The notes under the pieces are model-generated. The model saw only the letters and a list, made by a program, of their open reading frames with translations, was not told where the DNA came from and made no database searches. 40,334 nucleotides of DNA from Okeania sp. SIO3I5 (lineage in GTDB: Bacteria > Cyanobacteriota > Cyanobacteriia > Cyanobacteriales > Microcoleaceae). Below, piece by piece: positions 1 to 9,857 of the stretch. Both the position numbers and the translations under genes were made by a program. Within the stretch, counting starts at the first letter, position 1. Each line of letters begins with the position of its first letter. The stretch is taken from the NCBI RefSeq assembly GCF_010672085.1, contig NZ_JAAHHT010000067.1, forward strand, positions 1 to 40,334. The letters are read 5' to 3'.

Positions 1-87
1 TCGGCAGATCGTAAAGTAGTCCCAAACGCTATTAGCAATGGGATAGAGGGTGTTGTAGTTCATCCAAGATTAATTAATTTGGTCTGA
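1..87 (+). CDS. possible 3' end of a truncated CDS
   Basis: Frame 1 is open from the first base of the window to a TGA at 85-87, while the other two forward frames stop within about 20 bases. The 28 residues end in GVVVHPRLINLV. I do not recognise a family. A stretch this short could be open by chance; the only support is the absence of the repeats that begin soon after it. Confidence 0.3.
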   Translation, partial: SADRKVVPNAISNGIEGVVVHPRLINLV

Positions 88-281
88 ACTGAATATTAGA
101 ATATTTTTCTATATATTTAGAAACTATAAATACTTCACTTTGCTACAGATTGATATACTACTTTTAATGCGACAAGTTGACGTGCGGAATGTGGGTTAAA
201 GGGTTTTTCTGATAGGGAAATGCTCCGCAAACAGGATTTATAAATGTCCGCACCCTTTGCTTCGACTGCTATAGTATTGAA

Positions 282-611
282 AGTAGTGGAGTGACACACC
301 TTAAATGGTACGTTAGATGGGAAGTGCGGGAAGTGCGGGAAGTGTCGCAAGTGTCGCAAGTGTCGCAAGTGTCGCAAGTGTGGGGAGGAAAAGATACCTA
401 GAAACAAAAATAAGAGTGCACAGTTTTAGCTGTGTCAGTCTAGTAGTGGAGTGACACACCTTAAATAGTGCATTAGATGGGAAGTGTGGGGAGGGTGGGT
501 AGGGACGTTGCATAACAAAAATGCGAACGTCCGTACGGGAGGGTGGGGAGAAAAAGACACCTGGAAACAAAAATAAGAGTGCACAGTTTTAGCTGTGTCA
601 GTCTAGTAGTA
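282..611. repeat. two tandem copies of a 160-bp repeat with divergent simple-repeat cores
   Basis: Both copies begin with AGTGGAGTGACACACCTTAA (near 283 and 445) and end with a short hairpin, CACAG-ttttag-CTGTG, followed by TCAGTCTAGTAGT. The middles differ. The first carries about five units of the 9-mer AAGTGTCGC. The second carries a disrupted form of the GTAGGGACGTT palindrome. Same frame, different core: this is the pattern also seen in the MITEs of this window. Confidence 0.7.
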
Positions 612-723
612 TAAGAATTGGGGGCAAGTAAATATTTATACTGAAGAAATCATCTTCTATTGACCTTTCTGTTGAGTCAAATTCTCAGGCAAATATTAAG
701 CATAAATACTCAATGGAGGCAGA

Positions 724-976
<253 letters not shown>

Positions 977-1107
977 GCTAGAATCATTTCCTACTGACTA
1001 CTGTACAGGCGATTCGCGTTTGCAGAGCATTCCGTAGGAAATCGCCCCTACGACTACTGACTACTTGCACTTGAGATTACATTTTGAAGTGCGGAATGTA
1101 GGTTGAA

Positions 1108-1248
1108 TAGACTTGTCGCTTTATAACTTAAAAAATCCTCAAAACCCTTGATATTTAACGATTATAGCTATCAAAAATCTCAAATACCTGGAATTATTAC
1201 TCTGCCTGATTTTGAGCGATTTTTTCCCTCTATTTAGCGACAAGTCTA
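1108..1248. mobile_element. MITE with TAGACTTGTCGCT inverted ends
   Basis: A 141-bp element whose left end TAGACTTGTCGCT is matched by AGCGACAAGTCTA on the right. The interior is AT-rich with no ORF. There is no second full copy in the window, so the boundaries rest on the inverted ends alone. Confidence 0.6.
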
Positions 1249-1438
1249 ATAGTCTTCTGTTCCCTATTCCCTGTTCCCTGTTCCCTAGCGCGTAGCGCTA
1301 TACAACTTGACGTGCGGAATCTGGGTTATATGCTAGATTTTGAAGTGCGGAATGTGGGATCTAAGGAAATAAATCTTCTGATTCTAAGCAATAAACCCAG
1401 TTTCTTGTTTGGGTGTATAAGTCCTGAACTTCTGACTT

Positions 1439-4400
1439 CTAACTTCTCACTTCACTGTTTCCCCCACCACCTGGAGTTTCAATAACAAACACATCTCCTA
1501 CATTCATCTCGACAGTAGCAATACCTCCCAACTCCTCAACTTTCCCATCATTCCGTTCTACATAATTTTTTCCTACTAAACCATTACCTCCACCATTTAA
1601 ACCAGGGGGAGAAACGACGCGACGACTTGATAAGATTCCGGCAGTCATCTCCTCCAAAAAACGCATTCGCCGAATTACTCCATTACCTCCTTTATATAAA
1701 CCTTCACCCCCACTACCAGAACGTATGGCAAAACTTTCCAGTAATACCGGAAACCGCAATTCTAAAACTTCCGGATCGGTTAACCGAGAGTTGGTCATGT
1801 GAGTATGCACTGCATCAGTGCCATGAAAGTTTATACCTGCACCAGAACCTCCACAAATAGTTTCATAATATTGATATTTACTATTACCAAAAGTGAAATT
1901 ATTCATGGTTCCTTGAGATGATGCCATTATTCCTAAAGCATTGTATAAAGTATCAGCGATCGCTTGGGAAGTTTCGACATTTCCTGCTACTACTGCTGCT
2001 GGATATTTTGGGTTTAACATACTGCCTTGAGGAATGATAATTTCTAATGGTTTGAGGCAACCTGCGTTGAGGGGGATATCATCATCAACTAGGGTACGAA
2101 AGACGTATAATACTGCTGCTTTACAAACTGCACTTGGTGCGTTGAAGTTGTTGGGAAGTTGGGGAGATGTACCTGTGAAGTCTATTTTTGCACTGAGATT
2201 TTTTTTGTCGATACTGACAGAAATTGAAATTTTATTATTGTCGTCTAGGATAGAGGTAGCAGTTTTATTGGTGAGTGATGAAGATAATTTTTTGATGGCT
2301 TGGCGTACTGAGTTTTCGGCGTTATTTTGCACAAATTTCATGTAAGTTTGTACGGTTTTTAAGCCATAATTTTCTGTCATTTTTTGCAGTTCTTTTACGC
2401 CTTTTTCATTGGCAGCTACTTGTGCTTGTAAGTCGGCGATATTTTGGCTGGTGTTTCTGGCAGGATATTTGCCGGATGTGAGGATTTCTAATAGTTTTGT
2501 TTCTTGGAATTTTCCGTTTTTGACAAGTTGGAAATTGTCGATTAATATTCCTTCTTCTTCGACTGTTTGACTATGGGGTGGCATGGAACCTGGAGTAATT
2601 CCGCCAATGTCTGCATGATGTCCGCGAGAGGCGACATAAAAGATGGGAGTTGCTATTTTTTCTTCTGTATTTTTAGGGGAATTTAGAGAAATATTTGTCT
2701 GATTCTCCCCAATCAAGTTTTTATTGTTAGGAAGGTTGGCAGACTTTAACTTTTGAGTAGTAGATTTATCCTCTAAAGCAATATCTGTATCGGAGAAAAT
2801 TTCTGGAGTGGAATTAGTTTCCGTCAAAATCTTTGTTGGATTCTCCACCATCAAATTTTCATTGTTAGGAAGGTTGCCAGACTTGAATTTTTGAGTAATA
2901 GATTTATCCCCTAAAGGAATATTTGTATCGGATAAAGTTTCTGGAGTGGAATTAGTTTCAAGAAAAATCTTTGTCTGATTCTTCCCCATCAAGTTTTCAT
3001 TGCCAAGAAGGTTGGCAGACTTTAACTTTTGAGTCAGCAATTTATCATCTAAAGCAATATTTGTATCCGATAAATTTTCGTCACTGGAATTAGTTTCAAG
3101 AAAAATCTTTGTCTGATTCTTCCTCATCAAGTTTTCATTGCCAAGAAGGTTGGCAGAGTTTAACTTTTGAGTCAGCAATTTATCGTCTAAAGCAATATTT
3201 GTATCGGAGAAAATTTCTGGAGTGGAATTAGCTTCAGTCAAAATATTTAGGGAAATATTTGTCTGATTCTCCCCCATCAAATTTTCATTGCCAAGAAGGT
3301 TGCCAGACTTTAACTTTTGAGTAATAGATTTATCCTCTAAAGCAATATTTGTATCCGATAAATTTTCGTCACTGGAATTAGTTTCAAGAAAAATCTTTGT
3401 CTGATTCTTCCCCATCAAATTTTCATTGCCAAGAAGGTTGCCAGACTTCAACTTTTGAGTCAGCAATTTATCATCTAAAGCAATATTTGTATCCGATAAA
3501 TTTTCGTCACTGGAATTAGTTTTAGTCAAAATATTTATATTTAGGGAAATATTTGTCTGATTCTCCCCAATCAAGTTTTCATTGTTAGGAAGGTTGCCAG
3601 ACTTGAATTTTTGAGTAATAGATTTATCCCCTAAAGGAATATTTGTATTGGATAAAGTTTCGTCACTGGAATTAGTTTCAAGAAAAATCTTTGTCTGATT
3701 CTTCCCCATCAAGTTTTCATTGCCAATAAGGTTGGCAGACTTTAACTTTTGAGTCAGCAATTTATCGTCTAAAGCGATATTTGTATCCGATAAATTTTCG
3801 TCACTGGAATTAGTTTCAAGAAAAATCTTTGTCTGATTCTTCCCCATCAAATTTTCATTGCCAAGAAGGTTGCCAGACTTCAACTTTTGAGTCAGCAATT
3901 TATCGTCTAAAGCAATATTTGTATCGGAGAAAATTTCTGGAGTGGAATTAGCTTCAGTCAAAATATTTAGGGAAATATTTGTCTGATTCTCCCCCATCAA
4001 ATTTTCATTGCCAAGAAGGTTGCCAGACTTTAACTTTTGAGTAATAGATTTATCCTCTAGAGCAATATTTGTATCCGATAAATTTTCGTCACTGGAATTA
4101 GTTTCAAGAAAAATCTTTGTCTGATTCTTCCCCATCAAATTTTCATTGCCAAGAAGGTTGCCAGACTTTAACTTTTGAGTCAGCAATTTATCGTCTAAAG
4201 CAATATTTGTATCCGAGAAATTTTCGTCACTGGAATTAGTTTTAGTCAAAATATTGAGGGAAATATTTGTCTGATTCTCCCCAATCAAGTTTTCATTGCC
4301 AAGAAGGTTGGCAGACTTTAACTTTTGAGTCAGCAATTTATCGTCTAAAGCGATATTTGTATCCGATAAATTTTCGTCACTGGAATTAGTTTCAAGAAAA

Positions 4401-7400
4401 ATCTTTGTCTGATTCTTCCCCATCAAATTTTCATTGCCAAGAAGGTTGCCAGACTTTAACTTTTGAGTAATAGATTTATCCTCTAAAGCAATATTTGTAT
4501 TGGAGAAAATTTCTGGAGTGGAATTAGCTTCAGTCAAAATATTGAGGGAAATATTTGTCTGATTTTCCCCAATCAAGTTTTCATTGCCAAGAAGGTTGCC
4601 AGACTTTAACTTTTGAGTCAGCAATTTATCGTCTAAAGCGATATTTGTATCCGATAAATTTTCGTCACTGGAATTAGTTTCAAGAAAAATCTTTGTCTGA
4701 TTCTTCCCCATCAAATTTTCATTGCTAGGAAAGTTGCCAGACTTTAACTTTTGAGTAATATATTTATCATCTAAAGCGATATTTGTATCCGATAAATTTT
4801 CGTCACTGGAATTAGTTTCAGTCAAAATATTATTGTTCTTGTTTTGCCAATCCTGCTTTGCAATTACAGAAGAATCTTTTGGTTTTTGTAGAGTTGGAAA
4901 TACGGGAGTAATAACTGTTATGTCTGGCAGATGAGTACCGCCATTGTAAGGATTATTTAAAACATAAACATCTCCTGGTTTGAGGATGTCGCTTTTCTCA
5001 GAAATTAAAGCATTAACACTTTCACTCATCGAACCTAAATGTATAGGAATGTGAGGAGCATTAGCAACTAATTCACCATCTTGATCAAATATGGCGCAGG
5101 AAAAATCTAGTCTTTCTTTGATGTTTACTGAAGAACTGGTGTTTTGTAATGTAATTCCCATTTGTTCGGCGATCGCTCGAAATAGATTATTAAATATTTC
5201 TAGCATTACGGGATCTGCTGAGGTGGAAATTTTGTCTTCAGATTTACCGATTATCTCTACGGATTTTTCTGTAGTTTGAGTTTTGGTTAAAATTAGGTGA
5301 TTTTTGGCAGTTAATTCTGCTTCCCATCCAGGTTCGATAATATTGGTTCCGGTTTTTTCAATTATTAAGGCAGGACTATTAATTTTGTCTCCTACTTGTA
5401 AATTTTCTCGGAAATAAATAGGAGTATTATGCCATTTTCCTGCTGTATAAACTTGTGTTGTTGCAGTTGGAGTTGTCGGAGATTTTTGGGTGGAAAATTT
5501 ATCTATTTCTTCTGGGATTTCCATTTGCTTAATAACTTCTAGAGAAACAGCTTCAACTATTAAGGATTTTTCTGCCATGAGAAATCCATATCTTTGTTGA
5601 TGAGCTGTTTCAAATTCAGCTTTTATTGTCGAGACATTTTCGGCAAAGTCTACTATTAATGTTGAGTCACTACCTTGATATTTGAGGTGAACTTTTAATA
5701 ATAAAGATGTAACAGCAGTATCTTGCTTATCAAAATTATTCCTTTCTGAAATTAAATCTGTTGTAGATTCTAAATCTGAATTTTCCGACGAAAAACTTTC
5801 TGCTATTAACTTTTGTTTAGCTTGAGTTTCTGACAAAGGTGTAACAGAAGCATCTTGCTTGTCAAATGTAGATTCTAAATCTGAATTTTCCGACGAAAAA
5901 CTTTCTGCTATTAACTTTTGTTTAGCTTGAGTTTCTAACAAAGGTGTAACAGAAGCATCTTGCTTGTCAAATGTAGATTCTAAATCTGAATTTTCCGACG
6001 AAAAACTTTCTGCTATTAACTCTTGTTTAGCTTGAGTTTCTGACAAAGGTGTAACAGAAGTATCTTGCTTGTCAAATGTAGACTCTAAATCTGAATTTTC
6101 CGACGAAAAACTTTCTGTTATTAACTCTTGCTTTGCTTCAATTTCTAACTTAGAAAAAATCCCCTTCAACTCTGACAATAATTCCGGAGTTAGTATTTTT
6201 TCAACCGCCTTTTCCTTCATCACTCGAATATCTGCTAATCCCATTCCATAAGCAGATAAAACTCCCGCGTAAGGATGAATAAAAATTTGTTTCATTCCCA
6301 AAGCATCAGCAATTAAACAAGCGTGTTGCCCTCCCGCTCCGCCAAAACAACAAAGAGTATATTCCGAAACATCATAACCCTTTTGCAAAGAGATTTTTTT
6401 AATCGCATTCGCCATTTTTTCCACAGCAATAGCTAAATATCCACTTGCCACCTCTTCCGGTTTTTTACTATTACCTATTTCTGCTGCTAACTGAACAAAC
6501 TTTTCTCTAACAACCTCCAAATTTAAAGGTAGATTTCCATCCTTACCAAAGACTTTAGGAAAAAAATCTGGCTGTATTTTTCCCACCATTAAATTACAAT
6601 CTGTAACTGTTAAAGGTCCCCCTTTTCCATAAGCAGCAGGTCCGGGATTTGCTCCAGCAGATTCAGGTCCGACACGATATCTAGCACCATCAAAAAATAA
6701 AATTGAACCTCCACCAGCAGCAACAGTATGTATCGACATCATCGGAGTTCGTAATCTTACTCCTGCAATTTCTGTTTCAAATTCTCGTTCATATTCTATT
6801 GTTTTATTTGCTGCTCCGGCGTAATGAGCAACGTCAGTAGAAGTACCTCCCATATCAAAACTAATTATCTTGTGAAAACCTGCCATTTTACTTGTTTGAA
6901 CTGCTCCAACAATTCCACCAGCAGGACCAGATAAAATACTATCTTTACCTTGAAATTTTTGAGCATCTGTCAAACCACCATTCGACTGCATAAACATTAG
7001 TTTGACTGGATTTATTTTTGAGGCATTTTTACTCCTCAAACTATCTTTTTCTAAGTTAAAAATTAAATCTTGTTTCTCCTCTTTTTGGTCTCCTAAATAA
7101 ATCTCTATTTTTTCCCTTTCTAAAGAATAGTTTTGTTTGACTGGATTTATTTTTGAGGCATTTTTACTCCTCAAACTATCTTTTTCTAAGTTGAAAGTTA
7201 AATCTTGTTTCTGCTCTTTTTGGTCTCCTAAATAAATCTCTATTTTTTCCCTTTCCAAAGAAGAATTTTCCTGAAAAATCTTATGATCTTCTCCCGAATT
7301 TTCAGACGATTCTAAATAACTGCTAACTTGCTCAACATATCGTCGTAAAATTGGTGATAAATAAGCATCAACTACAGTAGTATCTCCCCGACTAATTAAT

Positions 7401-8026
7401 TTCATTAAAGGACTAACTTCATGGGAAACAGATATTTGAGTAAATCCAATTTCTTGAGCAATTTCCTTGATTTTTTGTTCGTGTTTCGGATAGCGATAAC
7501 CGTGCATCAATACAATAGCGCAACTTCTAATTCCTTCGTTGTAAGCGGTTTCAAGTTTAGGAATTAATTCTGTTTTCTGAAGAGGAATTATTTCCTCACC
7601 TTTAACTGTGTAACGACACTCAACTTCGATAACTTTTTCATAAAGCATTTCCGGCAAAATAATTTGCCTGGCAAAAATATTAGGGCGGTTTTGATAACCA
7701 ACTCTTAGAGCATCTTTAAAACCCTTATTAATAACCAAAACTGTGCGATCGCCTTTCCTTTCCAATAAAGCATTAGTCGCAACAGTAGTACCCATTTTAA
7801 TAACTTCTATTTCTTGAGAAGGTATAGGTTCATTTTGAGAAATTCCTAATATTTCTCTAATTCCTTGAACCGGTGCGTCGGGATAGCGATCTGGATTTTC
7901 TGATAGTAATTTATGAATAATAATTTTACCGTCGGGAGACTTAGCAACTATGTCTGTAAATGTACCTCCACGGTCAATCCAAAATTGCCAACGGTTGTTA
8001 GTAATCAATGTGTTAGTCATGTTCAT
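1439..8026 (-). CDS. ATP-dependent 5-oxoprolinase / hydantoinase A-B fusion with large internal repeat arrays
   Basis: Family members hydrolyse 5-oxoproline to glutamate with ATP, or a related cyclic amide, in the cytoplasm. The N-terminal half is HyuA-like: WIDRGGTFTDIVA near residue 17, FDMGGTSTDVA, MFMQSNGGLTDA and FGGAGGQHAC. The HyuB-like half starts near residue 930 (PVMLEIFNNLFRAIAEQMG, then NPYNGGTHLPDI and FYVASRGHHADIGG) and ends in TPGGGGNSE. Fused enzymes are usually about 1200-1250 residues; this one has 2195. The excess is three hydrophilic repeat blocks at roughly residues 240-343, 622-775 and 1064-1783. Removing them leaves about 1220 residues with the core motifs in normal order. 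Every repeat unit is a multiple of three bases and no stop occurs, which suggests that the frame is under selection. The ATG at 8026 is used; a second ATG two codons on is equally possible, and neither has a clear Shine-Dalgarno. The exact substrate is not certain. Confidence 0.93.
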   Translation of the reverse strand: MNMTNTLITNNRWQFWIDRGGTFTDIVAKSPDGKIIIHKLLSENPDRYPDAPVQGIREILGISQNEPIPSQEIEVIKMGTTVATNALLERKGDRTVLVINKGFKDALRVGYQNRPNIFARQIILPEMLYEKVIEVECRYTVKGEEIIPLQKTELIPKLETAYNEGIRSCAIVLMHGYRYPKHEQKIKEIAQEIGFTQISVSHEVSPLMKLISRGDTTVVDAYLSPILRRYVEQVSSYLESSENSGEDHKIFQENSSLEREKIEIYLGDQKEQKQDLTFNLEKDSLRSKNASKINPVKQNYSLEREKIEIYLGDQKEEKQDLIFNLEKDSLRSKNASKINPVKLMFMQSNGGLTDAQKFQGKDSILSGPAGGIVGAVQTSKMAGFHKIISFDMGGTSTDVAHYAGAANKTIEYEREFETEIAGVRLRTPMMSIHTVAAGGGSILFFDGARYRVGPESAGANPGPAAYGKGGPLTVTDCNLMVGKIQPDFFPKVFGKDGNLPLNLEVVREKFVQLAAEIGNSKKPEEVASGYLAIAVEKMANAIKKISLQKGYDVSEYTLCCFGGAGGQHACLIADALGMKQIFIHPYAGVLSAYGMGLADIRVMKEKAVEKILTPELLSELKGIFSKLEIEAKQELITESFSSENSDLESTFDKQDTSVTPLSETQAKQELIAESFSSENSDLESTFDKQDASVTPLLETQAKQKLIAESFSSENSDLESTFDKQDASVTPLSETQAKQKLIAESFSSENSDLESTTDLISERNNFDKQDTAVTSLLLKVHLKYQGSDSTLIVDFAENVSTIKAEFETAHQQRYGFLMAEKSLIVEAVSLEVIKQMEIPEEIDKFSTQKSPTTPTATTQVYTAGKWHNTPIYFRENLQVGDKINSPALIIEKTGTNIIEPGWEAELTAKNHLILTKTQTTEKSVEIIGKSEDKISTSADPVMLEIFNNLFRAIAEQMGITLQNTSSSVNIKERLDFSCAIFDQDGELVANAPHIPIHLGSMSESVNALISEKSDILKPGDVYVLNNPYNGGTHLPDITVITPVFPTLQKPKDSSVIAKQDWQNKNNNILTETNSSDENLSDTNIALDDKYITQKLKSGNFPSNENLMGKNQTKIFLETNSSDENLSDTNIALDDKLLTQKLKSGNLLGNENLIGENQTNISLNILTEANSTPEIFSNTNIALEDKSITQKLKSGNLLGNENLMGKNQTKIFLETNSSDENLSDTNIALDDKLLTQKLKSANLLGNENLIGENQTNISLNILTKTNSSDENFSDTNIALDDKLLTQKLKSGNLLGNENLMGKNQTKIFLETNSSDENLSDTNIALEDKSITQKLKSGNLLGNENLMGENQTNISLNILTEANSTPEIFSDTNIALDDKLLTQKLKSGNLLGNENLMGKNQTKIFLETNSSDENLSDTNIALDDKLLTQKLKSANLIGNENLMGKNQTKIFLETNSSDETLSNTNIPLGDKSITQKFKSGNLPNNENLIGENQTNISLNINILTKTNSSDENLSDTNIALDDKLLTQKLKSGNLLGNENLMGKNQTKIFLETNSSDENLSDTNIALEDKSITQKLKSGNLLGNENLMGENQTNISLNILTEANSTPEIFSDTNIALDDKLLTQKLNSANLLGNENLMRKNQTKIFLETNSSDENLSDTNIALDDKLLTQKLKSANLLGNENLMGKNQTKIFLETNSTPETLSDTNIPLGDKSITQKFKSGNLPNNENLMVENPTKILTETNSTPEIFSDTDIALEDKSTTQKLKSANLPNNKNLIGENQTNISLNSPKNTEEKIATPIFYVASRGHHADIGGITPGSMPPHSQTVEEEGILIDNFQLVKNGKFQETKLLEILTSGKYPARNTSQNIADLQAQVAANEKGVKELQKMTENYGLKTVQTYMKFVQNNAENSVRQAIKKLSSSLTNKTATSILDDNNKISISVSIDKKNLSAKIDFTGTSPQLPNNFNAPSAVCKAAVLYVFRTLVDDDIPLNAGCLKPLEIIIPQGSMLNPKYPAAVVAGNVETSQAIADTLYNALGIMASSQGTMNNFTFGNSKYQYYETICGGSGAGINFHGTDAVHTHMTNSRLTDPEVLELRFPVLLESFAIRSGSGGEGLYKGGNGVIRRMRFLEEMTAGILSSRRVVSPPGLNGGGNGLVGKNYVERNDGKVEELGGIATVEMNVGDVFVIETPGGGGNSEVRS
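2680..4835 (-). repeat. in-frame array 3 in the oxoprolinase: 15 units of 46-50 codons
   Basis: This array lies in the HyuB half between ITVITPVFP and PIFYVASRGHHADIGG, which are adjacent in ordinary family members. The units are of two types. One is 46 codons, beginning IFLETNSSDENLSDTNIAL. The other is 46-50 codons, beginning NILTEANSTPEIFSDTNIAL and mostly ending in ENQTNISL. They partly alternate, giving a higher-order dimer. The base period is 138 bp, measured between starts at 2971 and 3109. Composition is rich in N, S, D, E, K and L with no Cys or Trp, so a disordered or helical loop is likely. Confidence 0.9.
5715..6165 (-). repeat. in-frame array 2 in the oxoprolinase: 4 units of 35 codons
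   Basis: TTTTCCGACGAAAAACTTTC recurs at 5781, 5886, 5991 and 6096, an exact 105-bp period. The unit encodes FSSENSDLESTFDKQDASV followed by TPLSETQAKQ. The block sits near the end of the HyuA half, before LLKVHLKYQGSD. It is unrelated in sequence to the other two arrays in this gene. Confidence 0.9.
6995..7270 (-). repeat. in-frame array 1 in the oxoprolinase: 2 units of 45 codons
   Basis: TTTGACTGGATTTATTTTTG starts at 7001 and again at 7136, a 135-bp period. The unit encodes SLEREKIEIYLGDQKEQKQ and continues to KNASKINPVK. It separates YVEQVSSYLESS from LMFMQSNGGLTD, which normally lie close together in HyuA. Confidence 0.9.
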
Positions 8027-8391
8027 ATTAATTTTAGAGATAATAATTATAATTTTTTTTGGTCAAAGATGGTAAAAGTTATACCCATACTAAATTATCA
8101 AACATAATCTGATGGGATTTTTCATAATTATTTCTGCATACTAAGTTCAATGTGTAAAAAGAGTCTGATAATTATTCCTGATTCGGTCAAAAATAAAGTT
8201 TTGTCAAATTGTTTTCTTCAATTAATTAGTAGTCGAGCAAAATTAATTGTATATATTACCGACAAATTAAGGTATACACCCTTTCCATTCATGGATAAAA
8301 AAGAAATTTTTTTCTTTTAGCTAATCCTCTTATTTATAACAAGAATTAATTATTAATAATTAATTGTTGAATCAGGTAGATTTTCTTTTCC
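8027..8391. other. AT-rich spacer upstream of the oxoprolinase gene
   Basis: There is no gene or clear repeat element apart from a run of ATTAATTA-type repeats near 8340-8366, which resembles the tail of the TTACCG MITE family. The promoter of the minus-strand oxoprolinase gene must lie here, but no consensus boxes stand out. Confidence 0.5.
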
Positions 8392-8883
8392 CTATTCCCC
8401 TTCATATAAAGTCCCTTCAGAAATTGCCATTGGTTCCATTTCCGTTTCCAAATTTTCCTGATTACCCATTTCTCGTATCCATCTCAAAAGTGTATTTGCT
8501 AACCTTGTTGCTATAACAGTTCCTTCAAAATTAAAATCAGGATTTTGTAAACCCTTTCCCAGCATTTGTTTACCTATATCTGTAATGAAAACCAATACCG
8601 CTCTATTTTTTACCTCAATTCTAATTGCTCCTGATTTTTCTAATTCCTCATATACTGCTTGATATTTACCGATTTTTTTACCGTATTTTTTCCGTTTAAC
8701 TCTAGTAGTTAATTCACTTTTTTTTACTCCTATAGCTGTTTCTCCTTCTCCTCCTAAATCCCATAAAGTAAGTAGTAAACGAGTTTTATTTATATCCTCA
8801 ACACTTTCCTTTCCAATAGTTTCATTATTATCCTCTAAATTAATATTTGTTTCTGTTCCTAAACTATGATTTTCTGTTGACAT
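8392..8883 (-). CDS. hypothetical protein, possible winged-helix-like domain
   Basis: This 163-residue protein has an acidic, Asn/Glu-rich first 30 residues, a basic middle (LTTRVKRKKYGKKIGKYQAV, then a short helix and EKSGAIRIEVKNRAVLVFIT) and an acidic tail. The helix-helix-strand pattern in the middle resembles a small winged-helix fold, but I do not recognise a family. I take the ATG at 8883, which follows AAGGAAATTTGGAG on the minus strand. A TTG two codons upstream is also in frame and less likely. It is monocistronic by spacing. Confidence 0.6.
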   Translation of the reverse strand: MSTENHSLGTETNINLEDNNETIGKESVEDINKTRLLLTLWDLGGEGETAIGVKKSELTTRVKRKKYGKKIGKYQAVYEELEKSGAIRIEVKNRAVLVFITDIGKQMLGKGLQNPDFNFEGTVIATRLANTLLRWIREMGNQENLETEMEPMAISEGTLYEGE

Positions 8884-9085
8884 CTCCAAATTTCCTTATG
8901 TGTATGAAATCATTAATAAACGTCATTGGGTAGACTCATCTTTTTGCCTATTAAACCTGCCCACGACAATTAAATGATTAACCAATTTCAAATTAAAATT
9001 GAACTATCAGAAAAGACTCTAATAGCTCTTAATTTCAAAATTCAGAAATGCTTTTAGAGAGACAAAGCTAAATATTCAGTATTTT

Positions 9086-9220
9086 CTATGCCATCTCTAT
9101 AATTTGACGCATCTTCCGTTTACGATTAATCAATGCAGAATGTTCCGCATCTGTCAAGTCTACCTTTAACACTTTTTCAACTTTCTCACTTCCGAACAAA
9201 CAAAGAACTCCAGGTATTGC
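9086..9220 (-). pseudogene. possible 3' remnant of an unidentified gene
   Basis: Read on the minus strand, an open stretch of about 45 codons ends at a TAG at 9088-9086. It includes AIPGVLCLFGSEKVEKVLK and continues KVDLTDAEHSALINRKRKM. The ending is reminiscent of the last helix of lactate/malate dehydrogenases (EKV...L...LT..E...L), but the match is by eye and weak. Upstream the frame runs into simple repeat sequence with no start, so if it was a gene it is truncated. Confidence 0.3.
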
Positions 9221-9601
9221 GTCAAGGAAGTGTTGGAAGTGTGGGGAGGTAGACGCTCGAAAGTAGGAGGAATAATTGTACCTGTATTTTTTGGGGAAGT
9301 GTTTGCCACCCGTCCTACTCCCTTCCCGCTGGAAGATTTCCTATAAGATAGGTTGCGTTTCACTTCGTTCAACCCAATGTCTGTCTTCGGTTTCGGGTTC
9401 CTCAACCCACCCTACAATTTTTCGGTAATCTTAGAGCGTAATGGGAGTAACTTTTTAGTCTTAAAGGCTGAAAAATTTGCACTTTTTTCGCTCCAAAAAT
9501 GCGCTCAATCTTTATATATCAGTGCTTTTAGATTATATTGGCCATCCCTGCTAGGGCGTTTCCCACACTTTATTGATGCACAACCGAACTCCTAAGAAAA
9601 G

Positions 9602-9704
9602 AAAATATAGTCATTCTGAATAAGACTGGGACGAGTGTTTCTTTCCTGGAAAGAGTTTCAGGCAAAAAAGTGTTTCATCCTTATTTGAAATGACTATATT
9701 TTCT
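9602..9704. mobile_element. MITE with 24-bp inverted ends (GAAAATATAGTCATT)
   Basis: The left end, GAAAATATAGTCATT then CTGAATAAG, is mirrored on the right by CTTATTTGAAATGACTATAT then TTTC. The roughly 100-bp element has no ORF and could be mobilised by a full-length transposon elsewhere in the genome. It is the only copy in this window. Confidence 0.7.
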
Positions 9705-9857
9705 ATACCTACCTAAATCCAAAATACCTGCCATAATATGATTTCCAGGTATTACCAGTTTACCAAGCTAAAAAAGTTAGCAGGAGTCCCCTGTTTGAAT
9801 TTCTGATTTAAAGGAAGACCCCTGCTTTTGATATATTCTTAAAGTTTATGGAAAATT

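Larger units (their letters stand above)
8884..9857. other. intergenic region with mobile-element and gene remnants
   Basis: Apart from the possible gene remnant at 9086-9220 and the MITE at 9602-9704, there is a palindromic repeat at about 9345-9415 (GGTTGCGTTTCACTTCGTTC then AACCCA), a kind often scattered through cyanobacterial genomes. Open frames here do not look coding. Confidence 0.6.

Noticed and set aside
135-570. Open frames rich in HLR and PHFP repeats near the left end
   Set aside because: They are translations of 9-mer and heptamer simple repeats and cross repeat borders.
2680-4835. Intein or intron as explanation for the oxoprolinase insertions
   Set aside because: No splice-block motifs (N-terminal Cys/Ser block, HN-Cys end), no endonuclease and no ribozyme-like ends; the inserts are pure tandem repeats.
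1627-8107. Plus-strand open frames within the oxoprolinase gene
   Set aside because: They are antisense shadows of a frame with clear family motifs and lack ribosome sites.
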